This document shows, piece after piece, positions 44,378 to 56,678 of a DNA stretch of 64,000 nucleotides (within the stretch, counting starts at the first letter, position 1; each line of letters opens with the position of its first letter). The notes below the pieces were generated by a model that saw only the letters and a program-made list of their open reading frames with translations, was not told where the DNA came from and did not search any database. The stretch lies in assembly GCA_018873225.1 (NCBI GenBank), contig JAEILZ010000001.1, positions 7,130,001-7,194,000 of the forward strand, given 5' to 3'. The position numbers and the translations under genes are program-made. This stretch comes from [Phialemoniopsis] sp. UDSM-2020 (Eukaryota; Ascomycota; Sordariomycetes; Thyridiales; Thyridiaceae).

Positions 44378-46218
44378 ATGGACGCCATTGCGGAGATGGA
44401 CCCGGCACTGAGAGATGTCCAGCCCCGACCCATACCGCTCGAGTGTGTGCTGTGTCCGAAAAAGCCGTCCTTCTCTGATATATCGCACCTCTTGACACAT
44501 GTCTCTTCAAAATCCCATCTTCACCACAAGTTCAACATGGAATTCCAAGCCAAGACAGAATCAGATGCCAGTGATACCTTGACGCGATATCTGAATTGGT
44601 ATGATGACAATGGAATCGAGGAACTCTTGGCAGACCGTCTTCTCTCAAAGGAGCAAAAGAAGACTGGACGGCGAGGCCGTCCACGGACCAACAATGTAAG
44701 TTGCACCCCTGGCTGTCGATGCCATGCTCGTACTGATGCCCCTTTGTGCAGGCGGTCGGTCGCCCTTTGGCCCAGCAGCCGGTACCCATCAAGACAGACC
44801 CGGATGATGTTTTTACGGATGCAAATACCCTGCCGCCAGTGGGAATGTGGAACACCTCTGCGACCCGACGCTCCCTTCGCCTGTCTGATTCCAGACAAGG
44901 CACGTCGCTGGAAGATTTGACCTATCGCACCCCTTCAGCAAAGCGCATTCGCTCGCCGTACCCGCACGTCGACTCACCCATTGACCCCTTCCGGGTGAAG
45001 TATGAACGCTCACGGTCGACTACGGAGACGTCCGACAGCTTCGTCGCCTCCGAGGTCACGACCGCTGTCGCCACTGAGGGTGTAGACGACGACAGCCATG
45101 CGAGCAAGCTCAAGGGCGTCATTTGGCCCGGTATGGACCTCTTCGATTCTGCCACCCCGGATCAGAAGCGGAAGCGTAACCAGCGCAAGGACAGCTCCGT
45201 CCTAGAGCACATGAAGATGACTTCGCAGGCAGTGACTCCTACCGAGTGCATCTGGGGTGTCGATGGGGAGTATCAGAGATGCCGTGACATCTATGCAAGC
45301 CCATCAATCGACGGGAGCCCCGTGGCCAAGACCGCTCGGAAGAAGCGAGTGCGCTCTCCCCAGGACAGCCCAACCAAGCCGAGAAGGGGCAAGCAGCCCA
45401 AGGCCAAAAAGACAGGACCCAGCGAGGTAGCGAACAAGCGCCGACGACAGCCTCTTGCCGACGTCACTACCCGTCGTCAGACTAGGGCTTCTGCTCGGGC
45501 TGCTGGAGAGCGCAAGGATCTCATGTCGGCCAAGACCGATACAGAAGATGATGATTCCAGCTACCAGATCAAGCGCGAGGATCCCACTTCGGGTCCTGAG
45601 CGCCGTCGTGCGCGACAAGCACTCGACGCTTTCAAGGAGGAGCCTACACGCAGTCCGGGTGAGGCTTTCTTGCCCTCTCCGACTGGTTCAGAGACTGATC
45701 ATCTCCGTGTAGGCCGCACCGAGAGCCCAGTGGAGGACAACAGGTGGGAGATCCCTCATCCCCGAGTGACTCGTACCTCATGCTAACTTTCAACGTGCCG
45801 CAGCAGGTACGATCTCCCGCCACGCGCTACGCTCCAGCCAAGCCTGCTGGTAGCGTCGCCAACTCCTCTGGCGAGACATGCCCCTCTGCGATTCTACAGC
45901 AGTGCCATGGACGCCTCCACCCTCGGATACCGACAACACTCGGCACCGTACTCGCAGCATTATCTCAGCGGCGGCCACACCATGTCTCCTGGTATTTCGG
46001 AAGGCCTGAGCTTCAACCCGCTCTACGCGCAAGCACGCCTGGGTTTCTCGCCTTACCAACCCTACAACTCCCCCCTTTACGACGACGGGACAAAGGACAC
46101 GGCCGTTGGCTTGCAGCCTCACGCTAACCGTCTAGACTACGGTTCCTTCTCACTCTCCCAGCCATCGAACCCGTATGCCAACTCAACTCAACACCATAGC
46201 ACCGATTTCGATATCTGA
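44378..46218 (+). CDS. C2H2 zinc-finger / AT-hook nuclear protein, unknown function
   Basis: Three exons: 44378-44695, 44752-45743 and 45804-46218; 574 aa. One zinc finger lies at residues 23-47: Cys23, Cys26, His41 and His47 (CVLCPKKPSFS...LTHVSSKSH). An AT-hook-like GRRGRPRTNN follows near residue 100. The middle is disordered with several basic patches (KTARKKRVRSPQDSPTKPRR) and acidic segments. The C-terminus is Tyr/Ser/Pro-rich (RLGFSPYQPYNSPLY). This suggests a nuclear DNA- or chromatin-binding regulator; no specific orthologue is recognised. The last intron ends in a tandem CAGCAG acceptor, so proteins of 574 and 573 aa are both in frame. The long leader also fits a regulated transcription factor. 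Confidence 0.8.
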
Positions 46219-46693
46219 CAAGTAAATACACGCGGAACTGCTTTCTTCGCTGAGTTTGGCGTTGCGTTGCACAAGCACATATCTGAACGGCAAGGCGTTT
46301 AACATTATTGTTCTCTCATTTTCCCTTTCGTTCAAAAAGACACCTAGAGCACGAAAGCCCGCCAATCGTACACAAACCCTGACCTACACCTGACGTAACA
46401 ACAAAGGAAGGGGAGCAGCTTGACGGGCATTCAGTACAGACTGTAAATCATTTATTGGGATGGATGGCGTCTATCTAATTCTGCTTTGCATTTGGGGATC
46501 GTGCCCCTGGACAATTCGTTGGTATCAAAGCTTCTCAAGCTCTGCGTTGATATAGCTACACTAGTCTCTCAAAAAAACAAGATATGCGCCTTAGTACATG
46601 TCGTCCCACTCTCCCGTGTAAGGCTCTGCGAGAGCCAGTCTAAGTTTTGAACCTCCAAAATGTAGTAATCATAGCAAAGGAATCGTACACTGT
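46219..46693. other. Intergenic between convergent zinc-finger and MSH3 genes
   Basis: 3' flanks of two convergent genes. No gene or repeat seen. Confidence 0.5.
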
Positions 46694-49600
46694 TCAGAGC
46701 TGTTCGATGCTCGAGATCAAGTGGTCCAGCTGATCTGGGCCGTTTTCCAGCACGTCGGACATGAGCCTCACCGCACCACGCAGTCTTCGCATCTTGACAT
46801 CCTCCTCGAGCTCGCGGGACTTGTGCCTGGCGACTTCAATGACCTTCTTGGGTATCCTCGCGAGGCGTGCCACGTTGAGACCATAGGACCTATGAGCTAC
46901 CCCCTCGCCAACCTCATACAGAAACGTGATTTCCTCATCGCCATCTTCGTCACCCACCTCGGCAGCGTCCGCCTTGGAGGCCGTGAAGCGCATGTGGACG
47001 TTCTTGACGAGGCCCTTGCCCAGGCCGTCGGCGACGCGGGCCAGGTTCTGGTAGTGCGTGATGAAGAGGGTCAGGCAGCGGGTCTCGCGGGCGACGTGCT
47101 CGAGGACGGCCTGGGCGATGGCGGCGCCGTCGTGGGTGCTGGTGCCGCGGCCGAGCTCGTCGAGGACGACGAGGCTGCGGGGCGTGGCGGAGCGCAGGAT
47201 GGCGGCCGTCTCGGATACCTCGACCATGAAGGTGGACTCGCCGGCGAAGAGGTTGTCGCGGGCGCCCATGCGGGTGTGGATGGCGTCGGCGAGGGTGAGG
47301 GACAGGCTGTCGGCGGGGACGAAGGAGCCGACCTGGGCGAGCAGGGTGAGGAGCGCGACGGCGCGGACAAAGGATGACTTGCCGCCCATGTTGGGCCCCG
47401 TGATGAGGTGGGCGAGCGGGGCCGGCGAGGTCAGGGACGTGGAGAAGGGGATGTAGCCCGTCGGCAGGGTGTGCTCGGCGATGGGGTGGCGGCCCCCGGT
47501 GACGGAGATGGTGGGCGGCGATGACGACGGCAGGAAGGTCGGGCGCGTGTAGCCGGGCAGGGCGGCGACGCGCGACAGGGAGAGGAGGCAGTCGAGCGTG
47601 GCCAGGGCGGCGACGGCGTCGCGCAGAGGCTGGTACTCGGCGGCGACGGCCCTCAGCAGGTCGGCAAAGGCGGCGTCGCAGGCGGCGGCCAGCGCCTCCT
47701 TGTGCTGGTCCCTCTCGCTGATGAGGCGAACGACCTCGGGGGTATGGAAGCGCGAGAGCTTCTTGGTGCCGCTGATCTTGGTCCACGACGCGGGGACGTG
47801 CTTGAGGTCCGTGTTGGACACCTCGATGAGGTACTCTATGCCCGCGACGGTGGCATAGTCGACGGGCTTTTTTTTGGACAGCTTGGCGGCGGCGGCGGCG
47901 CGGTGCTCGTCCAGCTCCTGCTCGACGGCGGCGATGCCGAGCTTATGGTTAGTAATGTCCTCGGTCTCCTCCGCCTCTCGAAAGAAGCCGTACTTGTCGT
48001 TCTTGCGGGCGGCCTCGGTGCTGATCTTGTCGAGGAAGGCGACGACGGTGTCCAAGATGGCCGGCAGAGCGGCGATGGCCTCGCCCACCAGGGCGGACTG
48101 GAAGCCCGTGTCGTTAGCCGTTTTGATAGTGGCGTACTCGGTGGCGATTGCCTGCAGCGTCTGGAGAACAGCGAGGAGCTCCGAGCGGGTGCACTTGCCG
48201 TAGTAGATGCGGATGAGGCTGCGCTCGAGGTCCGTCCTCGTCTTGGCAAGGAGGTGCTCTATCTTGTCCACTTTGGCGGTGGACTGTTTGTCGAGCAGCT
48301 CCCCGACGGCGGCGACTCGCTCCTCTAGGCGCTCCCTGTCGAGGAGAGGCCGACCGATCCACTTCTTGAGGAGTCTCTGTCCAAATTTGGTCTGCGTCTT
48401 GTCGAGCGCCCAGAACAGGCTGCCCTTTTCGGAGTGGTCGGTCTGGTTGCGGTAGACTTCGAGGCTCTCGAGTGTCGTGCCGCTGAGTAGCATGTGCTGA
48501 CGGGTGCTAAAGGACTGGAAATACTTTGTGAGGTCAAAGATGTGCTCGAGGCCGTACTCGGTCAGGTGCGTGATCATGGCCGAAAGGCAGGTGGTAACCG
48601 GTTCTGGGAGTTTGAGGACCTTGTCAAGGAGTGCAGCCGCCTTGTCATCTTGGGAGCTGTCCTTGAGCTTCCCGGCGTAGAACTGTGTGACGTGGGAGTA
48701 CGCCTCGGCGGCCATGGTCTTGCTTTTAGCCACGCGCTCGACACGCGTCCTGTCGCCAAAGACGTTGGTCGCGCTGCCAGAGAGGTGCTGGACGAGCTTC
48801 TCACTGGCCTTTGTCAGCTCACCAACGATAAGAAGCTCGCACGGCGAAATATGTAGCAAGCGGGTCTCGATCTCGCTCCTCATGAAGCCGTCCTCAAAGT
48901 TGTCGTAGATTATGTCTCCCGTAGCTGGCTGAACGGCAAGGATTCCGACGTCGACCTTTTCGTCAGTGCCCCAACCCTTGGCTTTGGACTCGGTGATGCA
49001 GAGGAGATAGCCCCCGGCTGGCGCGCCTGAGGCATCTCCGCCCTGGTCGAGCTCGCCCAGCTCGTCGATGTAGGTGCCCTTGGTGTAGACATTGGTGAGC
49101 TTGCGGACAAATGGTGCGTTTCTGTTGTCGCCGGCCTTTTTCAGGGCGGCCGTCTCGAGCTGCCGGACGACGCCAACCTTGTGGCCGGCGGCGACGAGTC
49201 TCTTGGCATGCACCGGAAGGCGGTGCACGGGGATGCTCGCCGACGCAAAACGGTCGAGGTGGGCCTCGGAAGGGTGCTCGTCGTATCTCATCTTGCCAGG
49301 AATGCAGACGATGCTCAGCTCCTTGGCGGCGATGCGGGCATCTTCCCCAAAGAAGCGGAACTTGTATCCGACTTCGACGATCAGGACGGTATCCATGTGT
49401 TTCCTCTTGATGTCGAGAAACTGTATCTCCATGGGTGTCAACTTGCCCGTCTTGGCTCCCTTCTTTTTCGATTTGGCCGGTGCCGGCGGTTCGTCGTCCT
49501 CGGCAGCGTCTGCATCGTCACCATCTTCACCCTCGGCGCCGTTGGCTTCGTCCAGGCCACCACGATTCCTTGACCTTATATGGGCCATGCTGTCTGGGTG

Positions 49601-50047
49601 GCCGAGCTTCTTGACGAATCTTTTGTGCAGGTCCGCCTTGCGCTGCTTTATAGTCGCGTCATCATCGTCGTCGTCGACAAACATGCTGTCGTCGGCATCA
49701 GGACGGCCGCTGTCGGTGTAGACGTAACGTTGTGTCCTGGCGCTTGACCTGGGGCCAGGCTGGTGGGGAGTCTTGTCTCCATCTCTCGGGGAAAAGCTGC
49801 TTTGTTCAGCATTCGGGGACTCGGCGGCCTTGGAGCGCTTGGTCAACCGGTCGGGCCCGTTGTTGGCGCTGTCGGGGTCCTCCTCCAATGGCCGCTTGCG
49901 CGAGAGTTCGGGCGAAATAGCAGCTGGGGATGACGGGCTCTCCTGCGACTTGTGGAAGGCGGCCGACAAGCCATTGACGGTCTTTGGGGTGAAAAAGCTG
50001 GTCAGTGATGCCTGCTTCTTCTGCGCCGGCTTGGATGCGCCCGCCAT
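46694..50047 (-). CDS. MSH3: DNA mismatch repair protein Msh3
   Basis: A single 1117-aa exon. The start is ATG at 50047-50045 ([19 protein letters not shown]), with a PCNA-interacting motif QASLTSFF at residues 12-19, as in Msh3 and Msh6. Residues 20-190 are disordered and acidic. The MutS mismatch-binding domain follows ([39 protein letters not shown]). The tyrosine (YKFRF) rather than the Phe-X-Glu of MutS/Msh6 fits Msh3. Then come connector, lever and clamp regions and the ATPase: Walker [18 protein letters not shown] near 885 and the Walker B/signature [15 protein letters not shown] near 960. With Msh2 it forms MutS-beta, which recognises insertion-deletion loops. Two perfect MluI boxes lie about 100 bp upstream. 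Confidence 0.96.
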   Translation of the reverse strand: MAGASKPAQKKQASLTSFFTPKTVNGLSAAFHKSQESPSSPAAISPELSRKRPLEEDPDSANNGPDRLTKRSKAAESPNAEQSSFSPRDGDKTPHQPGPRSSARTQRYVYTDSGRPDADDSMFVDDDDDDATIKQRKADLHKRFVKKLGHPDSMAHIRSRNRGGLDEANGAEGEDGDDADAAEDDEPPAPAKSKKKGAKTGKLTPMEIQFLDIKRKHMDTVLIVEVGYKFRFFGEDARIAAKELSIVCIPGKMRYDEHPSEAHLDRFASASIPVHRLPVHAKRLVAAGHKVGVVRQLETAALKKAGDNRNAPFVRKLTNVYTKGTYIDELGELDQGGDASGAPAGGYLLCITESKAKGWGTDEKVDVGILAVQPATGDIIYDNFEDGFMRSEIETRLLHISPCELLIVGELTKASEKLVQHLSGSATNVFGDRTRVERVAKSKTMAAEAYSHVTQFYAGKLKDSSQDDKAAALLDKVLKLPEPVTTCLSAMITHLTEYGLEHIFDLTKYFQSFSTRQHMLLSGTTLESLEVYRNQTDHSEKGSLFWALDKTQTKFGQRLLKKWIGRPLLDRERLEERVAAVGELLDKQSTAKVDKIEHLLAKTRTDLERSLIRIYYGKCTRSELLAVLQTLQAIATEYATIKTANDTGFQSALVGEAIAALPAILDTVVAFLDKISTEAARKNDKYGFFREAEETEDITNHKLGIAAVEQELDEHRAAAAAKLSKKKPVDYATVAGIEYLIEVSNTDLKHVPASWTKISGTKKLSRFHTPEVVRLISERDQHKEALAAACDAAFADLLRAVAAEYQPLRDAVAALATLDCLLSLSRVAALPGYTRPTFLPSSSPPTISVTGGRHPIAEHTLPTGYIPFSTSLTSPAPLAHLITGPNMGGKSSFVRAVALLTLLAQVGSFVPADSLSLTLADAIHTRMGARDNLFAGESTFMVEVSETAAILRSATPRSLVVLDELGRGTSTHDGAAIAQAVLEHVARETRCLTLFITHYQNLARVADGLGKGLVKNVHMRFTASKADAAEVGDEDGDEEITFLYEVGEGVAHRSYGLNVARLARIPKKVIEVARHKSRELEEDVKMRRLRGAVRLMSDVLENGPDQLDHLISSIEQL

Positions 50048-50144
50048 GGTGATCTTGAGGAGTCGGTGCAATGTCGGTGCGCCGTTGAGCTTAGCAGGGT
50101 GATATCATCATTTTTTGGAGCTGCGTGAGGCTAAGAGAATGGAG

Positions 50145-50171
50145 ACGCGTCTGTCGAGAGGCTCCACGCGT
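50145..50171. promoter_or_regulatory. Pair of perfect MCB (ACGCGT) boxes upstream of MSH3
   Basis: ACGCGT at 50145-50150 and again at 50166-50171, 98-124 bp upstream of the MSH3 ATG. Two exact copies in 27 bp at promoter distance are unlikely by chance and fit MBF-type G1/S control. Confidence 0.6.
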
Positions 50172-51737
50172 TAAGTGCAACGCTCAGGGGCCAGGCATGG
50201 GGAACATGGGGCCAATCATGACGCTAGCGCTTCCCTTTGTGTTAGTCAAGCCCAGTATTATTCCCCAATCATCACTTAAAGTCCAGTATAGCTATCACCC
50301 GATCGTCTTCTCAAAGAGTGGCGTATCTCGCAACCTAAGCGTGAATAAATAGATCCCTGATATGTATATGGGTAATCGATATTTTTTCCCCTATGACCTC
50401 TATATAAGGTAGGTAGTCTATTCTAGTTTTCTTCCCCCCTAGATAACTCATGATAATCGAATTATTAGTACACTTGGTCAATCCGTAATGACTTGGAGTT
50501 GAAATTGACTAAAAAGTTTATTTCTCTGACTTAACTACACAGACCTTACTCCCCATGCTATCATTGCCTTGTCTTCTTTGACCTCGATCGGGATTTATCG
50601 TGGCAGGCGGAGGACCTGTACCAACTCATCCCTGCCGGCTATCATGGTAGATTGGCGAGGTGAAACATGACCCGACTGTCATAACCGGTTTCACTCTGTC
50701 CACCCTTAAGCTGAATTACATATCTTCTCCGACTGTCTGGTAGTCCTATGATATTCAAAATTTTGGAGGTATATTACCCACCCTCTTATACTTGTCTCCA
50801 AGGGGCCCACCACGCTCAGTAAACATCACATGAACTCTGTAATTAATGCCTAAATCATCTTGATACCCTGGCATCGCTTGGCCGACAGAGACGGAAAGGA
50901 AGTCGACGCATCTCCTAGTACGCGAGCAAAGCTTGTCTATTTGTCTTATCTGGAGTGGACCACCATGCCAGCCTACCAACCTCGTTTCCCGGAGACGGCG
51001 ACGGCAATGCACGATCGAGCCTCATATCAAGAGCCGTAATTAGCCCACTTGCAACCCGGGCCGACCAAGCACTCTGGTCTCGATCTCAGACCGATATTGA
51101 ACTGTCCTCCATGAATAAGGCTAACTACCTAAATACTTCGTGGGAGGATGTCTGTCAAACAAGTGATATATGTAGCACCGGAGGCATGGTGAAACCTGGG
51201 GGATCTGGGACCTTTTGTCAAACACCCCATCCCACAAACACTTGACTTGCATGGCCTTGGTATCGCACCGCACCCCTGGAGGCTTTATATCGCAGGCACA
51301 GACATATTCAACCGTTTAATAAGACGAGCCGCACTCCTGCCGTGCCCATCACCGGGGCTGTCATGAGCATGTACTCAGAACGCTGCGGCTCCACGGCGTT
51401 ACTTACCCTGGCACAACAAATTAAGCACTTTGGCTTCTATTTGTTTCTGGGCGGCCCAATATGACCTTGGTCATCCCAATAAGTCGCTGGCACGAGGTTC
51501 CGTTCCGTCTGTTCATGCCATACCAGACGAGCATGATCATCTTCCGGTCTGATATATCTATGCCTGCCTCAGCGACACGACATAGACTCCCCTTCCTCTG
51601 ATTTCCATTGCTCAAAGCTTCTTCTTTGCAACATTCTGGGACCTGCCCAAGTCGTTCCTTTGGCCATTTTTGAAGGCCTTGATCTCTTCTACTTCTTCTT
51701 CACTCCTTCGTGCTACACCCACGTTGCGGCCGCAGCC
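50172..51737. other. Large intergenic region MSH3 / sugar transporter, partly AT-rich
   Basis: 1.57 kb between divergent genes. 50230-50560 is clearly AT-richer than the rest of the window (for example GATATTTTTTCCCC, CTATATAAGGTAGGTAG). The remainder is ordinary. No transposon frame or terminal repeat was found. The transporter promoter lies at the right side. Confidence 0.5.
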
Positions 51738-53628
51738 ATGGGTCTTTTCAACCGCCAGGCTCAGGCGCAGGCCACCCGCCACGCCCAAGAGGATGCTCCT
51801 CAATTCGAGAGAGTCAATTGGAGAAAGGAGCCGGGTCTCCGCAAGCTCTACTTCTATGCTTTCATTCTCTGCGTTGCTTCGGCCACTACCGGCTACGATG
51901 GGTAAGTCGGCGTGCCCCCAGTCTGTCACACAGTGAAGGAACCTCGACAACAATGCTGACAAGACGCTAGAATGTTCTTCAACTCGGTCCAGAACTTCGA
52001 CTCGTGGAAGAACTTCTTCGGCGACCCTCAAGGCCAGACTCTCGGTCTTTTGGGAGCGCTCTACCAGATCGGTAGTTTGGTTTCGATCCCTTTCGTGTCA
52101 GTACAGATCCATGTGGTCAAGGAGGTGCAGTCTGGTCTAACCATACACAGTCCGCTCATCACCGACAATTTTGGCCGGAAGCTTCCCATTGCCATAGGCT
52201 GTTGCATCATGATTGTTGGTGCTGTCCTTCAGGGCAGTTGTCAGAACCTCCCCAGTGTGTAACCAACCCTCCCCCTCTCCCCTGGATATCCTCTGACATC
52301 GCTGTGACCAGCGTTCATGGGCGGTCGTGTCCTTCTCGGCTTCGGCAACAGTCTTGCCCAGATTGCGTCCCCCATGCTACTCACTGAGTTGTGCCACCCG
52401 CAACACCGTGGGCGTCTGACTACCGTCTACAACTGCCTGTGGAACGTCGGCGCCTTGGGTAAGTTGTGTCTGCGCTGAAATTGTGTGTGTTAAGGCGATA
52501 GGGGGCTAATGAAAAGGGGATAGTTGTCGCCTGGCTTGCCTTTGGGACAAATTTTCTCAACAACGAATGGTCCTGGAGAGTCCCGGCCCTCGTCCAGGCC
52601 CTGCCCTCCGTCGTCCAGCTCGCCTTCATCTACTGGGTGCCCGAGTCCCCCCGATACCTCATGGCCAAGGAGAAGCACGAGGAGGCCCTCGCCATCCTGG
52701 CCAAGTACCACGCCAACGGCAACGCCAACCACCCCACCGTCCAGTTCGAGTACCAGGAGATCAAGGAGACCATCCGCCTCGAGTTTGAGAACAAGAGGAA
52801 CAGCCGCTACGTCGACTTCTTCCGCACCCGCGGCAACCGCTACCGCCTCGCCATCCTGCTGTCCCTCGGCATCTTCTCCCAGTGGTCCGGCAACGCCATC
52901 ATCTCCAACTACACCTCCAAGCTCTACGAGACGGCCGGCATCATGGACTCGACCGAGAAGCTGGGCCTGTCGGCGGGGCAGACCGTCCTCGCCCTCATCG
53001 TCTCCGTCAGCATGGCCCTGCTCGTCGACAAGATCGGCCGCCGGCCCATGTTCCTCGCCTCGACGGGCGGCATGCTCGGCACTTTTGTCTTTTGGACGCT
53101 GACCTCGGGCCTGTACGAGGAGCAAGGGCTCGAGGCCGCCAGCAAGGCCATGATCTTCTTCATCTGGCTCTTTGGCGTCATGTACTCGCTCGCTTGGTCC
53201 GGCCTGCTGGTCGGCTACGCCATCGAGATCCTGCCCTACCGTCTGCGCGCCAAGGGCCTCATGATCATGAACGTCTCCGTCCAGGCGGCCCTGACGCTCA
53301 ACGTCTACGCCAACCCCATCGCCTTTGACTTTTTCGAGGGCCATACCTGGAAGTTCTACCTTATCTATACCGTAAGTGTCTCTGACCTCCTTTTTTCGGG
53401 GAATGGAATGGCTAACGAAAGCCCTACAAGTGCTGGATCTTGTTCGAGCTCTGTTTCGTCTGGCGCTTCTACGTCGAGACCCGCGGGCCGACTCTTGAGG
53501 AGCTGGCCAAAGTCATCGACGGCGACCAGGCCAAGGTCGCTCACATGGACATGCACATCGTCGACAAGGAGAAGAGCCTCGGCTCGCCCCACTCCGACGA
53601 ACATGTAGACAAGGCCGGCAAGATCTGA
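51738..53628 (+). CDS. MFS sugar transporter (hexose / lactose-permease-like)
   Basis: Encodes 528 aa in six exons: 51738-51901, 51971-52096, 52151-52254, 52312-52458, 52524-53371 and 53431-53628. Sugar-porter signatures are in order: TTGYDGMFFNSV in helix 1, DNFGRKLPIAIG after helix 2, GRVLLGFGNSLAQIASPML, YNCLWNVGALVVAWLAFGT, the central VPESPRYLMAKEKHEEAL, DKIGRRPMFLASTGGM, and a C-terminal cytosolic ETRGPTLEELAKVID. Twelve membrane segments are expected. It imports sugars across the plasma membrane; close relatives include hexose transporters and lactose permeases, and the substrate cannot be read from sequence. The five introns are placed by domain continuity; the third junction (donor GTGTGT) is the least certain. 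Confidence 0.9.
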
Positions 53629-54045
53629 GCTGCCGAGTAGTGTCCGTGGACGGGTTGAGCGCTGAGAAGTGCCCGAAGAGGCGGACATCTGCGCGGGCCT
53701 GACGATGAATGCGGGAGAGACGCGGGTTGCTGAACTGGGGAGAGGAGTGTGTAAACATTCCCGGATTCGTATGTGGAATGTGTTTCGTGTAGGATTAACC
53801 AGGGGTGAAAAGAACATCGGGTCATGAGAATACGATCGAATAAAGTGTACTTATCCTGTTGTTTCATATACCTGGAGGATTGCTCTACAGACAGTCAATA
53901 AGACCATCGGCAACAGCCACTCTATCCAGGCCACGACTATGCAACTCCGCCTTGATCTTGAATTAGTCCAATAGCCATGTATAGCGGTGTGACCGCCCAT
54001 CTATCATATTACAGTGTGCCGGCTACTTAAGTCGTTAAATAATAG
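53629..54045. other. Intergenic between convergent transporter and unknown gene
   Basis: 3' flanks. No feature seen. Confidence 0.5.
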
Positions 54046-56386
54046 TCATCTCGCCGTGTCCTGCTCCCTTTCCAGACCCAGGTCGTCAAAGACCGTCAGA
54101 TCTGCCAAGAAGCGGCGCAAGCGAAGGCCCGTCCTGCTCCGAATCCAGGCGTCCAAGTCCTCATCACAGGCTGCCGATACGGCCAGTTTGAGTCCCTTGA
54201 GCACGTCTCGGTCATGAATATCATGATCACGGTAGCCGCGGTCGCGTCCGTGATCCCGGCCTGCAGTCCCTTGCATAACCCGAGGCTGGCCCTGCAGTGC
54301 TGGCAGCGTTCGCTCAGAGGAAGACTTTGGCGGGGAAGTCGGCGGCCCCCTGCGACTGTCTTCGTCCATATCATCGAGCTTTTGCACGACCGCATCGAGC
54401 GCCCTCTCAAAGGAGGAGGTACCGCTGACGGCGTAACGCCACGTGAAAGGCAGATCCCAGATCGGACTCGATGCAGTCCCCGCTGGTGAGCAGTACGCCT
54501 CCTCACACTCCGCTTTCTGCTGCACGAACTTGACCGGAGTAATGGCCGGGGTGCGCATGTCTTGAGCAGATTGCCTTGGGGATGTTTGCGTTTGTGTATC
54601 TACTGCGTAGTGTTTGGCCGGCCTACTGCAGGGCGGGGACGGTGCGGGCCGATCAGGAGCGGCAGCCCTCGAAGTGTCTCCCCAGCTAGTTGAGGCAGCG
54701 TTCACTGGTGGTTCTGGCAAAGGTCTGTCCCGTTGGTGCACTTTTGACCTTGCCGTGGCCTCATTTGTCTCTGCCTTGCTCGAGCCTGAATCTGTTCTTG
54801 ACCGTCCGGCCGATTTCTTGGGAACAGGAGGCGGCTCATCGTACAAGACCGGAGAGAATCCCATCGGGTCAGGGGCCCAAGCCGATACTGAGTCCTGCCG
54901 GACCTCGTTTTGTGCAACATCACTTGCACCTTGCGCCTGTGAAACATCTTGGAGCTCATTCTGGTCTTCCTCCACTACTTGAGGAAGCCGAGCCGTTTGA
55001 GGTGCTGAGGCGGGTGTAGGCTTCCTCCGCATCCATGGAAGGGTGTTGTTCTTGCCAGTTTGTTGCTTTGTACGCTTGGGAGGCGGTACCGGATCTACGA
55101 GCAAGATCGATAAGTCTTCTTGCGGTGCATTGCGCATAAAAGTTGAGCCACTAGACCGTGGTATGCTGGAACTTCGGTTGGACGACGTCGGGGCGCCATC
55201 GAGTTGCAAGCCAGGCTGAAGTGCGGCCTTTTTGCGCTCATGGCGACGCTTGGTCTTCTTCTTTTGAAGGGATGGTCCCATCTGCTCGGCGGATGTGACG
55301 GCCAGGCCCGCAGCCTTGAACTGCTCGTGGTATGGCAGCAATTCTTGAATGGTGTGTAAAGAATCCCGCGTCTGCGTCGTCGAAGAAGCATACGGAGGCG
55401 CTTTACTAAAAGCTCCCGCTGCCCGAGCATATCGTGTGAGCTCTCTGCAGAACCGGTCAAGCGCAATTCTCTGGGAGGAAGTCCGAGAAGCTAGGCTGGG
55501 TGAATCAGCTGCGGGGAGGCCAGGGCTCTCTGGGGTAACTAGAGACGACAGGCGCTGCTGCTGAGACAGGGTCCTGGTCACGGATTCCCATACGGTAGGA
55601 TCTGCCATTCCGAGTCGCTTGTCCCTTCGAGACGTTGTCATGGTGTGCGGTCTCGGTGGGTCTTGAAGGGGTGTAGCCGGGGTTTGGTATGCTCTCCAAG
55701 AGTCGGCGGTTGTCTGGGACGCAGGCCGTGACATGGTAGCCGGAGGCAACGTCCCCGCAGCACCGTCGTGCGCGGCGAAAAAGTCCCCTGGTCGGGTCGG
55801 AGCCGTAGGGGACTGGTACAGAGGTGTTCTCGCCATCTCAGCACGACCATCTACGATATCCAAAACAGGTCGAGCGTGGAGCGGTAAAGGGGGCGGAGGC
55901 AACGAGCCCCAGTAACGCGCTGAGCCCGATCCATGTAGAGGCGGTTGCACGCTGCGGTACTGCGCAGAGATGTCGGTGGGCCGGGAGGAGCGACAGCCAT
56001 CAAACCCCGTTAGAGGCTCTTGCAACTGAGGCCGCCCGATGCGGCTGCGATCTAGCGTTGGGTACGGGCCCGAGTCTCTGGAGACGAAGACGTGTTTGGT
56101 GACATCGCCAACCCACGAATCGACCTTGCTTGGCTTCGGCGGTCGTCTCGCACTGCGCCGTCCACGGCAATCTCTCCTCCTGAGCCAGGAGAGACCACTG
56201 CCAGAGGTATGACTAAAGGAGACGCGGACCTTGCCGGGACGATGCTTGCGACGAAGAACGGTTCGCTGGCCACGACGTGATCTGAGCTTGGTCACCGGCG
56301 AGGTAGGGGCTGGCAGGGGCGTGCGTGGTACATGACAGGGAGAACTCTTGTCGGTGCCACGACGTTTGGATGACCCAAGGCGGATT
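54046..56386 (-). CDS. Large basic, disordered hypothetical protein (5' end unresolved)
   Basis: An open coding frame of about 780 codons ends at 54046. Codon bias is good over its whole length, but the first in-frame ATG (55836) is far inside it. Upstream the frame stays coding-like to a likely splice acceptor TTTCCCCAG (ends 56387), and an in-frame stop lies at 56415-56413. The true start is therefore probably in another exon. One phase-compatible option is ATG 56612 with donor GTATAA at 56559, but the donor is weak. The protein is basic and Ser/Pro/Arg-rich, with KKKTKRRHERKK in the middle. The most ordered-looking part is near the C-terminus (IWDLPFTWRYAVSGTSSFER, ALDAVVQKLDDMDED, DEDLDAWIRSRTGLRLRRFL). 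I recognise no domain and assign no function. Confidence 0.7.
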
Positions 56387-56678
56387 CTGGGGAAACGATG
56401 CGAACTTCCCTTCTAAGATAAGTTAAATGTAGGCATCGTCCATATTCCAAAAAAGGCCGACTCCAAAAAAGAAGAAGAAGAGAGAGCAGAACACCCAACG
56501 GGTGGCTAATATGATGGCACGGCGACAGATTCGTTGCAAGTTCGTTGTCGTCGTTATACAAGATTGAGTGGTGATGTACTAGTAATTCGCATAAGAGGTT
56601 GTGCAGGGACATTGGAGCCCGGGAGGCTCTGAGGAAAGCGTGATCAAGATGGGTGATTCGCCGGAGAGAAGGGGCGCG

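Noticed and set aside
46721..48328. Several 200-codon open frames on the plus strand opposite MSH3
   Set aside because: Low-complexity Arg/Ala/Gly-rich products mirroring the conserved MutS ATPase codons; no start context or splice pattern of their own.
50048..50071. Eight-codon N-terminal extension of MSH3
   Set aside because: It would need a TTG start; the first ATG directly precedes the PCNA-binding motif.
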